Positions 53,328 through 64,000 of a DNA stretch of 64,000 bases are shown piece by piece; the first letter of the stretch is position 1, and each line of letters opens with the position of its first letter. The position numbers and the translations under genes were made by a program. The notes below the pieces were generated by a model. It ran no database searches. It saw only the letters and a program-made list of their open reading frames with translations, and had not been told where the DNA came from. Source of the DNA: Gari tellinella (lineage: Eukaryota > Mollusca > Bivalvia > Cardiida > Psammobiidae); contig OV277859.1 of NCBI GenBank assembly GCA_922989275.2, positions 92,066,198 through 92,130,197 on the forward strand, written 5' to 3'.

Positions 53328-53530
53328 ATTGGAACAACTGTCAAAGTTTCACATGCTCATCGCAGAAGCTCTCTCATATAGCTGTCCTTACATTTTAACG
53401 TGTATACATGCCAAACAAGTGAAACGATCAGAATAGCGAGCTAAGGGAATAATTGTGTATTGAGAAAGTGTGAACATTGCTCTTTTACGATATTGTTTAC
53501 GGAAATCCCCTTTCTTCCCGCGAATGTTTT
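53328..53530 (-). promoter_or_regulatory. Probable 5' UTR and promoter region of MAP3K1
   Basis: Sequence just upstream of the start codon, with an in-frame stop at 53349-53351 and a short upstream ATG-TGA. No TATA box or Inr could be fixed, so the extent is an estimate from position only. Confidence 0.35.
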
Positions 53531-53674
53531 CAAGCCTCGTTTGGCGAATGTCTAAATATAGAATCCGGAAGTTTACAGTATAAACAAATAATAAAACTAT
53601 TGTTTTTAACGAAATAATTTCGGCGAGCCATTTGAATAAGGTGATTAAGGAAAACTTTCTTGAAGACTCTTATA

Positions 53675-54015
53675 CAGCGTTCCCTCTCTAGAACGACACC
53701 TAACGGGAGAAAAAAACGTTTGCGTTGTTTGGAGGGAGTCGTTATGGGGAGGGAGATTTGAAAACAGCTTGAATCCAGACCAGACGCCGCGTAACTAACG
53801 CGGCGTCTGAAGCTGTTTGTCATTCGTCGTTAAGTTTTTTTCTTTGAAAATGTCCATTGTTACTTTGAGAAAAACAGCAGACGAGACTTTTGAGCAGACG
53901 ACATTGCTGACTTGAACAGGTTGATGATAATTTTCCTGTTCAGGGAACTGTGACATTGGTCGTTGTAAGGAGGGAGCCGTTGTTGGGAGGGAGTCGTTGT
54001 TGGGAGGGAGCACTG
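53675..54015. mobile_element. Family F MITE (reference copy)
   Basis: Tips CAGCGTTCCCTCTCTAGAAC and the complement of GTTGGGAGGGAGCACTG, each beside TA. Family F is ~340 bp with a palindrome starting CAGCTTGAATCCAGACCAGA, and inner GAGGGAGTCGTT repeats. Here the palindrome is 53763-53820. Confidence 0.75.
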
Positions 54016-54147
54016 TATATATAAATTATAATTTAATTGAAGGGTTGACACAGCGGAAATTAATTTGTTTCCCTGGTAAATTAATGGTCGGATAAGAAGA
54101 ATATCTCAAACCCATGTCCATTTAAAAATGTGAGTAGAAAAGCAAAA

Positions 54148-54190
54148 AGAGGATCATGGTCCTCATTTCGCTCACCTGGGGATATATTGT
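54148..54190. repeat. AAGAG-type repeat head
   Basis: AAAAGAGGATCATGGTCCTC ATTTCGCTCACCTGG, cut short before the LINE tail. Confidence 0.5.
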
Positions 54191-54425
54191 ACCTAATTAT
54201 GATATATATGTTGGGTCAAAAAGTAGATCAATACTCTGTAGGGAAACTTATGTAAAACGCTTCCAAATACTCTAGCCCAAGAATATATAATCAGTGCTTC
54301 TTCTTCTTCATATACAAGTGCAGGGCCCACTCTGGAGCATCGACGCACTGGTGAAGTATGTACAAGGTGACTGTGAGACGTAAACGCCGTGCAGGGATAA
54401 AAACGGATAAAAACGTGAAGTGCGT

Positions 54426-54714
54426 CTACTGACGAGCGGCCAGTCCCGCCTTGAAGCTGTCCAAGGTCTGGGATGAGGCTATGGCTTCTGGTAGCTGGTT
54501 CCAAAGTCGGATCGAAGAGGGGAAGAAGGAGTGCTTGTATACATCTACCCGGCAGAATGGGAGGAGATGTCGCAGTGTGTGGCCTCTGGTTGATAGTCCA
54601 GCTGGATGTAGGAATGCAGGAGCAGGGATATCAACTAGGCCATGGGTGATTCTGTACATGAGTACCAGCTTGGCGTCGGCTCTTCGCTGTTGTAGAGATG
54701 TCCATCCTAGAGTG
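54426..54714 (-). pseudogene. C-terminal tail of the same LINE ORF
   Basis: Resumes LGWTSLQQRRADAKLVLMYR and runs to FFPSSIRLWNQLPEAIASSQ and a stop at 54426. It fits directly onto the 57382 breakpoint once one GAGTG copy is removed, so the ORF was intact before the insertion. Confidence 0.8.
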
Positions 54715-54977
54715 CAAGGGCGTAGCGCCCATTACTCACAATACGCACGTGCGTATAAAAAAATTCTCAAAAAAACCCAACAAAAAAAACAAGAAAGAAA
54801 ACTTGACCGCTATGCTAGTCGCTAGTCGCCATGCTTCTCTTTACTGAAACTAAATCGTAAACGACCATTCAAACATTTGTTTTGTATATATATATTATCA
54901 TTGTGCGTATTGTATACATGTATCTACTACTAGAATCTATATCTATTCAGATCAATTAGATAAGTGTCAAGTCACAC

Positions 54978-55157
54978 AGGGGGCCAACGGAGTATCATGA
55001 GGGTTCGCACAGAAGTCCCGTATACAGAGTATAGAGAATATGTATACTTTATCAAATTAAGTACATTGTAAATGTATATGATTCCAACTGAAGTCGTCAT
55101 TGAAATTATATAGGAGGCTTCTGTGCGAAACGGGTCGTTGTTATACTTCGATGGCCC
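54978..55157. mobile_element. Small inverted-repeat element
   Basis: GGGGGCCAACGGAGTATCAT ... TTCGCACAGAAG mirrors CTTCTGTGCGAA ... TTATACTTCGATGGCCCCC. Confidence 0.55.
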
Positions 55158-55364
55158 CCAGTGAGTCCGGGTCCACAAAATAGCAACAGGAAAAGCGTGA
55201 AAACATAGACCTGTGTGCCTAATAATTGTAGCATGGCTACTGGCTACACGTACAGGTCCGTGGGAACAGGGGGCATGACCCACCCCTAATAATTTTGCCA
55301 ATATTAGTAAAAAGACCTAGATCGTTACATAGCTTTCTGTGAGTATTTTACCTGTTTTGAAAGT

Positions 55365-56000
55365 TAGAAACGCCCTCAGAACGCACCAGAGACCCTCTAA
55401 GAAAAAAATCCCGCGGGAGCATACCCCGATTCCCACTACTGTATAGTAAGAATGCGCACACTAATATGAGTAAGTAAGGATATGGGTAGGTTTTTATAAT
55501 TTTTAACTGGAAAACATCATGTTGAACAAGATATTATCCTAGATTAAAGGGTAATTCATGTTATTTTCAGTCGAATTTTGACAGATATTTATATCACTAA
55601 TAAACATACATGTTTTGAACCGTCCTCAGAACGCACCAGAGACCATCTAGGAATAAAAATTTCCGGCCGTGAGAGCATGATCCCGCGCCCCTCTAGTAAG
55701 AGTGCGTACACTAATCGTAGTGGGTACGGTGGTAGAGTAGGGGTTAGAGATGAATGATTGGAAGGCAATCTGTCAAAAAGTATGTTAAAAAAGTCGTAGA
55801 TAAAATATTAAATGTCATTTTGAGATGCATTTTTTTGCATATATTTATGTTTGTATTATACCTATTTGGAATGCGAGATACGCATTCAGAACGCACCAGA
55901 AACCATCCAGGAATAAAATAAACCAGGGTAGAATGTCTCCGGACCCACCTAGTAAGAGTGTACACAAATTGACCTTCCACAAATACGCCGAATAACCAAG
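55365..56000. repeat. Three diverged ~255-bp direct repeats
   Basis: GAACGCACCAGAGACCATCT recurs at about 55379, 55628 and 55888, each followed by AGGAATAAAA, CCGGNCC-like sequence and TAGTAAGAGTG. Confidence 0.65.
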
Positions 56001-56133
56001 ACAGGTGTCTCTGTTGCAATTCCTCTAAAAAAGATGGCCCTTAATTCTAATGATAAAACAGATGGCGCAGGAGTGAGTACAAACACCGATTTCGACTAGC
56101 CCGACCTTCAACATGTGAAGCTCCCTTATGCCT

Positions 56134-56821
56134 CGCTCACATTTGCTGCGGCTGCCGTACGGCGGCCGCACGGCTTGTTGTTTCTACGGCGAGTAGCAAT
56201 TCCCCGGCCGCCGCAGAATTCCTACGGCCGCCGTGTGTTGCGCTCACATTTGCTGCGGCTGCCGCACGGCGAGTTTCTAATTTTTTAGGTTAAAAAACCT
56301 GCGGCCACCGTGCGGTCGCCGTACGGCCACCGTACGGCAGCCGTGGAAGCTCCACCAGATTTTCTGCAATCAAAATGCTGCTACTGCTACATAACTTTGT
56401 TTTGCTACATGTTCACGCAACTCATATCAGTCCAACTACACCGTGAACTCAATGGACACATTAGGACAGCACTTAAGAACATCTAAACCCATTTTTAATT
56501 ATACACATGTTTTACATGTATGAACAAACGTACAAATGCACAATAAGAAAAGTGACAATTGAGTTCCGGCGGCCGTACGGCCACCGTACGGCAGCCGTAG
56601 AACCACTCTGCGGCGAGTGTTTTCTACGGCCGCCGTAGGAATTAAAATATGTTATAACTCCGCGTTATAATTCTACGGCGACCTCTACGGCCTGTGAAAT
56701 ATGGGTATACGCCGTGCGGCTGCCGTACGGCCGCCGTAGGATTTCTACGGCGGCCGTAGGAAACTACCGATTTTCCGATTCTGCGGCCGCCGTACGGCCG
56801 CCGTAGGGCAAATGTGAGCGC
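56134..56821. mobile_element. GC-rich inverted-repeat element full of CCGTACGG motifs
   Basis: Ends CGCTCACATTTGCTGCGGCT and CCGTAGGGCAAATGTGAGCG. A third copy of the tip lies inside at 56231-56250. Motifs such as TACGGCGGCCG and GGCCGCCGTACGG occur well over ten times in both orientations, in sharp contrast to the AT-rich surroundings. Confidence 0.65.
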
Positions 56822-57381
56822 ACTATTAACAAAACCTGCAGACATAAGGACCCCCACTAAGGCGTAAGTCTGTAATACAGACCAGTTAGGGCGCTAAACT
56901 CTTCATCACCATTCTGCTGAATCTGCAAATGTTCCTGAAGCAAATCAGACTTCCCTTGGAGCAAGTCAAGGTTCTCTTGGACTATCCTTCTTAGATATAG
57001 GGAGCCTAGTCATCTAAGGCAGATTACCTATGTCTGACACATTTAAATCTAGAACTATATATAATGGTCTAGCAAAGTTAGAGGCCTTTGTAAAAGAAGA
57101 TTTTTTAACCTTGAAAATTCGGTTATTTATACATGTAAAACAATACCATTTCTTTAAGAAAAAAAGTGGACATCCAGCGCACGAAAAAGTACCTAACACA
57201 TGTCAGAAATCACCATTTCACATCTTCATTTTCAAAATTTTCCGGGGGAGACCCCCCGTACCCCCACCAGCAGGAGGGGGTTACCCCCCTCCCGCACCCT
57301 CCCCACTCGGCACTACGTGCCTCGGTCGGCACTCCGTGCCGAAATGTGCGTATAACTTTTAAAAGTCTGGCTACGCCTATG

Positions 57382-59494
57382 GAGTGGATATCATCTGACT
57401 GGTGCTACTTGTTCTGCGATAGTCTCCGGTAACAAATCGCGCTGCTCGTCTCTGGACCGCTTCTAGTTTGTTGATGTTACAAGCTGTGTGAGGGTCCCAG
57501 ACCGGGGATGCGTACTCCATGATCGGCCTAACCAGCGTCTTGTAACATTGTGCCTTCACGCTTGCTGGGCAGCTGGTTATGTTCCTCCTGAGGAAAGATA
57601 GACTGTTGTTAGCCTTCTTTGTAGTGGCGTCTACATGGTCATTCCACAGGAGTTTCTCATGAATGGTGGCCCCAAGGTACTTCCCACTACTAACAGTGGC
57701 GAGCTGGTGTCCATGGATGGAGTATGTTGTCATGATCGGTGTCCTTTTACGTGTAATCCTGATTGTCTCGCACTTTGATGGGTTGAATTCCATCTGCCAG
57801 TCAGTCTCCCACTGCTCAAGTTGGCGCAGGTCTTCTTGCAGGATAGAAGCGTCTTGTGAGTTCCTAATTTTTCTGTATAGGAGGCTATCATCTGCGAAAA
57901 GCCTGGATATTGAGGATACTTTCCCTGGCATGTCGTTAATGTACAGGAGAAAGTGCAGCGGTCCTAGGACAGAGCCTTGGGGTACTCCAGAGGTAACTGG
58001 TGCTGACGGGGATGCTTGGCCTTCGACTAGTACCTGTTGGCTTCTATTGGACAGGAAGCTCTCTATCCAACCGAGTAGGGAATCTCTGATGCCGTAATGG
58101 TGTAGCTTCTGTGCTAGGCGGCGGTGAGGGACCTTGTCGAAAGCCTTGCTAAAGTCGAGCCAGATGGCATCTATCTGTTCACCGTCTTCAATGGCAGCAG
58201 CAAGATCCTGGATGGTAAGTACCAGTTGGCTATCGCACGATCTCTTCTTTCGGAAGCCGTGTTGTGCGTCTGAGAGTATGTCGAAGGACTCTAGATGTTT
58301 CATGACCTGGCTGTGTACTATGTGCTCAAGTAGCTTGCTGCAGACTGAGGTTAGAGATATCGGCCTATAGTTTACTGGTTGTGTCCGGTCGCCCTTCTTA
58401 AATACTGGGGTAACGATGGCAGTCTTCCAATCATCTGGTACAGTGCCCTGTTGCAGTGATGCCTGAAAAATTAAGGTAAGGGCAGGCGATATTTCTGGAG
58501 CAAAGTCTTTCAGCAGTCGTGTGGGGATGTTATCAGGCCCCTGTGCCTTATGAGGATCTAATTCAAGCAGGATCTTCCTGACGCCATTTTCGTCGATGTT
58601 GAAGGGGTCCATTTGTGGATAAGGATCTGTACCCATAGATGGAGTGTGTGAGGTGTCCTCAGCTGTGAACACGCTGCTGAACTGGTCGTTCAGTATCCTG
58701 GCCTTCATCTTGGGGTCACTATGTCCTAAGCCATCTCTTTTCAATAGTGGGACACCGCTACTTTCACATCGCTTTCCGTTGATAAACGTGTAGAGTTTTT
58801 TAGGGTTCTTGGTGCTTGAGACGAGGTCGTTCACATAAGTGTTGTAGGCCCTTTTGCACTCTTTCTGTGTTTCCTTTTGTAATTCCTTGTATACCATTCT
58901 GTTATCATTCTGCGATGCACCTTCTTTCATCCTCTTGTATGCTCGTTTCTTCCGACGGGATAGGCGTTTGATCTTGCGGTTTATCCATGGTTGGTTGAAA
59001 CGGCTGGAGGTGAGCTTTGTGGGTACGTTGTTTTCCATGATGGAGTTGCAAGCGTTCTTGAAGATATCCCATAGTGTGTTGATGTCTGTGTCTGTAGATT
59101 GGGTCTGTGTGAACTCTGTCGAAAATTGCAGAACAGCCTCTTTCACGCTGTTGGAGTCCACTTTTTTCCACAGGTGTATATTTCGCCTTGGCAGTCTTTT
59201 CCTGGCAGCTTGTACTCCTGCTTCGATCCAGACGATGTCATGGTCACTCACACCTGGGATAGGTTTGCTCTTGATAACCAGGGATGGTCTGTTTGTCAGG
59301 AAAATGTCTAGTGTGTTCTGGCCTCTTGTTGGGAATCTGATCATTTGCTCGCATCCAGTGTCGTATGTCATGTCCAGAAAGAGCTGATTTATACCATTGC
59401 TGTAGTTGCTGGAGATGATGGTGTTTGACTCCCAGTCAATGTCAGGCAGGTTGATGTCGCCCCCAGACCATATGGTTGCCTTATGACTAGACAT
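57382..59494 (-). CDS. LINE endonuclease/reverse transcriptase, partial
   Basis: About 704 codons from 59494. GGDINLPDIDW (residues 11-21) and SDHD (83-86) are the end of the apurinic-type endonuclease. The RT has NYRPISL (375-381), DFSKAFDKV (447-455), SGVPQGSVLGP (502-512) and FADD (533-536, the catalytic box, usually YADD or FADD). The thumb follows with KLEAVQRRAARFV near the end. It stops at SQMISTP where the DNA transposon enters. The N-terminal endonuclease is missing. It is probably an inactive copy because it is truncated and split, though the RT itself shows no stop. Confidence 0.85.
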
Positions 59495-59515
59495 GTCGGT
59501 AATTGCTTTAGATCT

Positions 59516-59811
59516 ACATATATTGGGGTGTCTTGAGTGTAATGGGCCAGATCAATCTTCGAGCATAATTATACAGCAAAATATCTAGCCCAAATTTATT
59601 GGGCTAATAAAAATATATTGGCAATATTTTTCTTGTTTGACCAGCTATACATTGGCATGGCTTTCAGCGACATCGGTCAGACTAAACCAAGAGCACTAGC
59701 AAGAAAAAGTTAACGATCGGGAAAAGGGGGCATAACTCTACAAAATAAAGAGTCTCATGCAAAACCTGTAGGATAACATATTTCAATCGCATCATTTCTT
59801 GTATATCACAA
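59516..59811. other. Intergenic, nothing recognised
   Basis: Boundary sequence upstream of the truncated LINE, with no further coding match. Confidence 0.4.
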
Positions 59812-60236
59812 TGGTCGTATTCGAATCATCGAGTTTGTGGTCAACGAAAAGTGGGCGGAGCAAACGCGCGAAGATTTACTGATGTCAACGATTTTGGCCC
59901 GACTCGAATAGAAATTGTAGTCAACGAAAACTTTGTACTTCCGGACGAATGGAAATGAATCAAACACCCATTAAAACAGTCGTAATGCTCCCAATTTTTA
60001 TATACGCATATAATGCCATGTGATCTGGATCCAATCGATTAATTGAGAGGGTCTTTATGTTTGTTTTATCTAGAGACACTAATCACGTGGTATACACGTG
60101 GTCACGTGACTAAATCAACGCTCGATTTTAGGGTTTGACAACATTTTGTCAAAGGAAAACATCAAGTCGTGATTCGAATAGAACTTGTTGACAAATATTC
60201 CAACTAACGCGATAGTTGCCCTGATTCGAATACCAC
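59812..60236. mobile_element. ~425-bp TIR element
   Basis: Inverted ends ATGGTCGTATTCGAATCA and TGATTCGAATACCACCAAT, with repeated TCGAATAGAA-type motifs inside. No coding. Confidence 0.6.
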
Positions 60237-60700
60237 CAATATCAAATCTGAAAGGAAAAGATAAAACGTGTTTGCTCTTCTACAAAAATGCCAATTTTTA
60301 ACTATAAAATGCACATAACTCTTGAGTGTCTTTGTCATGCTGAGTATCAAACTAGACTGAGACAATTTTGTCATATACATGCTGACCAAGTTTCAAAAGG
60401 ATTGGAATAAATTTGGTTGAGTTAGATAGCGGACAAACCAAAATTATCTAAAGTGCAATTTTTTTGACGATAAAAAGGACAGAACTCTTGAGTGTCTTTG
60501 TCAATCTTGCTGAATATCGAATATGACTGAGACATTTTGGTCATATACATGTTGACCAAGTTTTAGAAGGATTGGAATTAAAATATTGAGATAAAGAGCG
60601 GACAAGCAAGTGTTCGTAGACGGACGGACAGCGCCATAACATAAATACGTTCCATCTGAAGACGGGTGTATCAAAATTAAGATACGACGACAGACTTTAG
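60237..60700. repeat. ~165-bp tandem units, tail of an AAGAG-type repeat
   Basis: Two units with CTCTTGAGTGTCTTTGTCA and CATGTTGACCAAGTTTT...GGATTGGAAT, followed by GACGGACGGACAGCG. Confidence 0.55.
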
Positions 60701-61125
60701 GACTGGCAGTAGCTTAATAAAAAGCTGAATCAAGGGCACAATAAATGCAGAAAGCTCTTACAGGAGACGGTGTCAATGAGAATGCTAACACGCAATTTCT
60801 TAGAGCATAATTCAGCTGGTAACGAAATATTTTTGCACGTGGTACAGACCTTGCACGCGTCTCGGACCGGTGACACGGTTGCTTATATGATGTGAATTAT
60901 GTACATTGAAGACAATTTATCAATAAATATACACCTTTCTTTCATTCGTCAATTGTATTCACACATAATGATAATGCTAATTAACTACTTAACTCTTTCT
61001 CTGCCAAGTTCCAACCAGGAATTTAACGTATACTGAGACCTCTTAATTAACGCCACAATATAGTCAGCAATGTCTTAGATCGTTTTCAAGCCTTTGATTT
61101 GTCAGTTTCCAGCTTGACCGTTATC

Positions 61126-61179
61126 AAGTTTTTGATTGGTCAGATTTGAACTTGCTCAAATCTGACCAATCAAAAGCTT
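61126..61179. repeat. 24-bp-arm hairpin
   Basis: TTTGATTGGTCAGATTTGA and its complement around a 6-base loop, with one mismatch in the outer arm. Confidence 0.6.
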
Positions 61180-61474
61180 GAGAACGATCTCAGACTCAAA
61201 GAGGCCAGTGAAAATATGCTCACCAGTCTCTGGAGTGGTGTGATTAATGATGATGATGAAAAAGAAATAAGCTGCATTGTCTATCTGTTTGTCTGTACAC
61301 AACTTTAACTTTGGATATAACTTTGATAATTCGTGTGTTAGAGACTTCATATTTAGCACACGGAATTATACAGTGTATAATTCTGTGTTTAGCATATACA
61401 TGTGCTCAACTAAAAAAATGAAGGTTCAAGTTGTTGCATTTTTGCGAGTAATTGCGCGCTTAAAGCATACAGAA

Positions 61475-61707
61475 AGCTTTTCCCCTATAGAAGAATCTTT
61501 TAGCGCATTTCATTTTAAATCTCCCCTTAAGAAGATAGTTCCAATTTATACAGTCATTAAGATGTACTAAAAGAACTAGTTTCCATATCCTACAGCAGAT
61601 GGTAGCTTAAAGCAGATTGAAAGCGCATTCTGTATTACATTCAACATGCTTTAATTGGTCACCTGCCCTCAAAACTAGAAACAGGTCATATGGGTAAAGG
61701 GATAAGC
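61475..61707. mobile_element. Family A MITE, shortened hairpin
   Basis: TTTTCCCCTATAGAAGAATC to GGTCATATGGGTAAAGGG. Core reduced to AGATTGAAAGCGCATTCTG. Confidence 0.6.
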
Positions 61708-61807
61708 TGACCTACGTTTTATATCATGCATGAAGCTAAAACCGTGTGAATACCTTTGAAAAACACTCCAGTTTAACTGAATACAAAACGGTCTATATCT
61801 ACATCAC

Positions 61808-61831
61808 GGAGAAAGGACATGTCCTTTCTCC
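61808..61831. repeat. Perfect 24-bp palindrome
   Basis: GGAGAAAGGACA and its exact complement without a loop. The outer bases ACATCA/TGATCTACATGT extend it imperfectly. Confidence 0.6.
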
Positions 61832-61859
61832 ATGATCTACATGTACTAGATGTACAGGT

Positions 61860-62900
61860 TTATTTAGAAAATAGTTTAAAATCTAATTTTAGACCAGTAT
61901 CCAGTAGCAGACGGCAATTGATGCAGACGGAATAATTACTTACAGGTGAAACTCGATCTTGCGCAGCTACAACCCAGTGACACGCACACACTACACGTGC
62001 ACGTCACGTGCACCCACACTCGCCATGCAAATGCGTGTTGTTCCTAATGACCATAGTATTACACTGTTTGCAAATGTAAGTCAAATTCGCCATAAGATAA
62101 AAGGTGACTTAACTGAAGGACTTAGATCTAAATATATCTAAATTGTTTTCAAAGACTGAAACTTTCAAAAGAGTAGAAAGCTCTATTAAACGTCTACGAT
62201 AAAGAAATGGTTTTTTTTCGTTTGAAAATAAAATCCTTGAACTGTACTTTATCGGATTATCGGAAGTAGCTACTGTTGTTGACAACTGCGACGCCGACGG
62301 ATTACCACGGTTTGTGCAAATATAGTTAGAACTAACTATTTGTAGAATTAATTGAATTAGTTTATAATCAGTTTTAAAATGTATATTGCGGTATTTTATC
62401 CAATGTTTTAATTGCCAAGATTTCAGTTTGAAACCTGCAAAGGCTGCGCTGGGTCATTGCTTCGGCTACTGAGGAATCAATATATTCGGATAGTACTATA
62501 ATACGGACGTAATAAACGGTTGGCACGTGTATGCATGATTTCATGAAGCCATGACGTTCCTATTCGTGACTCTCAACTTCAATACGCTTTTAACTTGTCA
62601 TATTCATCCCATGGAGTGTCATGTGCAGTAAATGGCCAGAAATATAAAACAGATTGTTTTTTATATACAGATTTTCACATCTGTCTGGGTGAGGCTTATC
62701 ATGTTAATGCCAATCGAACAATATTTTGCACATCTAAGGTTTAGTTTAGATACTGGGTAATTTTGTATTTGAATAGCACCCAATTGGTACTCATATTTGT
62801 GTTTCTTCATGTGAATATAAATGCTATTGTCAGTGTTAATTGCTATTCATTCCAAAGAAAGCAAGGTAATGCAGTACAAGGATCTAGTGTTGCTACAGTA
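61860..62900. other. Intergenic, nothing recognised
   Basis: No coding match, TIR or hairpin found. Short open frames here have no recognisable features. Confidence 0.4.
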
Positions 62901-62902
62901 TA

Positions 62903-63243
62903 CAGTGTTCCCTCCCCACAACGACCCTCTGAACAATGATTATCTCCTTACAACAACGCTTGCTGCTGTTCCAAAACAAGACAATTATGTCTAACCTTTT
63001 CACAGCTGCAATATCGTCTACTTAAAATTGTCGTCTGCTGTTTTTCTCAAAGTTACATATTGGACAATTTGACAGAAACAAACTTAATGACGAGTGTCAA
63101 ACACGGCTTCTGATTTGGATTCAAGCCGTTTGCAAAATTAAGCCAATTTCCCTCCCTATAATGACTCCCTCTGAACAACTGTCAACGCACACACTCTTTG
63201 TCTCCCATTGGGTGCCACTGTAGAGATTAGAGAGGGAGCACTG
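62903..63243. mobile_element. Family F MITE
   Basis: Left tip CAGTGTTCCCTCCCCACAAC after TA, right tip AGAGAGGGAGCACTG. The palindrome is reduced to CAAACACGGCTTCTGATTTG. Confidence 0.65.
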
Positions 63244-63291
63244 GATAGCTAATTTTTTAACTAACAATCACTTGAAGAAGCCTGATGGTCT

Positions 63292-63543
63292 TTAACCCAT
63301 TACCCCATAGGCTATATCTAGTTTTGTAGACAGGTGACTATTTAAAGCAGGTTAAAAGGAAAGCAGAATGCACCTTTAGGCACATTCTGCTTTCCTTTTA
63401 GCCTGCTTTAAGCTACCATCTGCTAGGATATGAAGAATATTTATTATGGTACATAAACATAACTGATTAAATACCAAATATTTTCTATAATGGAGGAGTA
63501 AATTAAAGGTGTAAAAAGGCGTATTTATGGGGTAATGGGTAAA
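63292..63543. mobile_element. Family A MITE
   Basis: TTAACCCATTACCCCATAGG to GGGGTAATGGGTAAA. Core GCAGAATGCACCTTTAGG with one arm difference. Confidence 0.75.
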
Positions 63544-64000
63544 AGATAGTAGCATAATGCAGAATGTCATACAGGAGCTTTGTAAATTACTTACGTCCTG
63601 CATTGAACTGTCACCTGTCAAGGGGTTTAGCGGTCACTTAATACAGGTTTGACTGTTACTCATTACAAAGTAATCTGCATACCCTTACCTTAAAGTTACA
63701 CCAATTTCAAGTTGAACAAGATTCTTAAACTGCTAGAGATTCCTGCAAACATCGTATTACAGAAACTCCTGATTCCCAGGTGTGATCACATTATTAACAG
63801 CCTGCTTTCAACAGCAGCCAATGCTTCTGACATGGTTTCATTTAAGCTAGAGCTATTATCACTGATATTCTAAGCAGGCTTCAATTCCTGCGGCTGTGTG
63901 GGCTGTAACCAGAGCCGTTTAGATAAAGGGTTGGAAATAAAGCTGAAAACTCTTTATGATATTAGCTTTCTCACTGTTACCGGTAACTACATCTATCTAA

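Larger units (their letters stand above)
54715..57381. mobile_element. 2667-bp hAT-like TIR element inside the LINE
   Basis: Flanked by a 5-bp duplication GAGTG (54710-54714 and 57382-57386). Tips CAAGGGCGTAGCGCC and the complement of CTGGCTACGCCTATG. Such CA..GGCGTAGC tips are typical of hAT-like elements. The interior is non-coding with tandem repeats (55280-56000), a small TIR element (54978-55157), and a GC-rich element (56134-56821). Confidence 0.75.
54293..59515 (-). mobile_element. 5'-truncated non-LTR retrotransposon (LINE), split by a DNA transposon
   Basis: Minus-strand LINE with endonuclease C-part, reverse transcriptase and C-terminal region. The 5' end is lost at about 59515. 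It ends in a GAAGAAGAAGAAGC tail at about 54293-54310. The coding frame is interrupted at 54715-57381 by a TIR element. Clade looks Jockey/CR1-like (inference). Confidence 0.85.

Noticed and set aside
58854..59387. 177-codon plus-strand open frame
   Set aside because: Antisense shadow of the LINE reverse transcriptase ORF, as are those at 57663-58097 and 58134-58370.
61959..62141. 60-codon plus-strand open frame upstream of the gene
   Set aside because: No recognisable motif, no splice context and no conservation evidence.
6402..63543. CRISPR-like array from many similar palindromes
   Set aside because: Spacing is irregular, the units are dispersed transposons with their own terminal repeats, and the genome is animal.
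1..64000. A multi-gene defence, toxin or biosynthetic system
   Set aside because: Only one host gene is present, and all other coding sequence is transposon-derived or decayed.

Overview
The window is AT-rich, repeat-dense animal DNA, most likely from a bivalve mollusc. The evidence is one interrupted animal gene with long introns and canonical GT/AG sites, a flood of short hairpin transposons, and the AACAAGAG...AGGTGAGCTAAAA repeats I associate with bivalve genomes. The species cannot be named from this sequence.

The one clear host gene is MAP3K1 (MEKK1), on the minus strand. It runs from the start codon at 53327 to the last visible splice donor at 5583. I placed twenty coding exons by hand. 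They total 4206 nt, which is exactly 1402 codons with no stop, and every junction phase fits. In order they encode a short N-terminal tail, two near-identical tiny exons, a SWIM zinc finger, a RING/PHD-like E3 domain, a helical (TOG-like) region, a long Ser/Thr-rich linker, and a protein kinase domain from the glycine loop to the APE motif. The C-terminal kinase lobe (about 100 residues by comparison with vertebrates) is not found in 1-5582 and must lie beyond the left edge.

Layout: 461-4861 (minus) is a frame-broken copy of a repetitive Cys-rich invertebrate protein, lying in the intron after exon 20. 5583-53327 is MAP3K1, whose introns are largely mobile DNA. 53328-64000 is upstream sequence with a 5'-truncated LINE (54293-59515) split by a 2.67-kb hAT-like insertion, plus more MITEs.

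The introns hold about 36 loci of one hairpin MITE family (A), which carries TTAA...CCC/GGG...TTAA ends as in piggyBac-type elements. They also hold families B to F and G, with TA, TTAA or CAGGG-type ends. Three points stand out. The central palindromes of A and B, and those of C, E and F, align base for base while both arms change together. The same palindrome cassette occurs inside elements with unrelated termini. The TTAA at the foot of these hairpins has repeatedly been used as a landing site for other elements, giving clear nested insertions. I saw no sign of a dedicated multi-gene defence or biosynthetic system.
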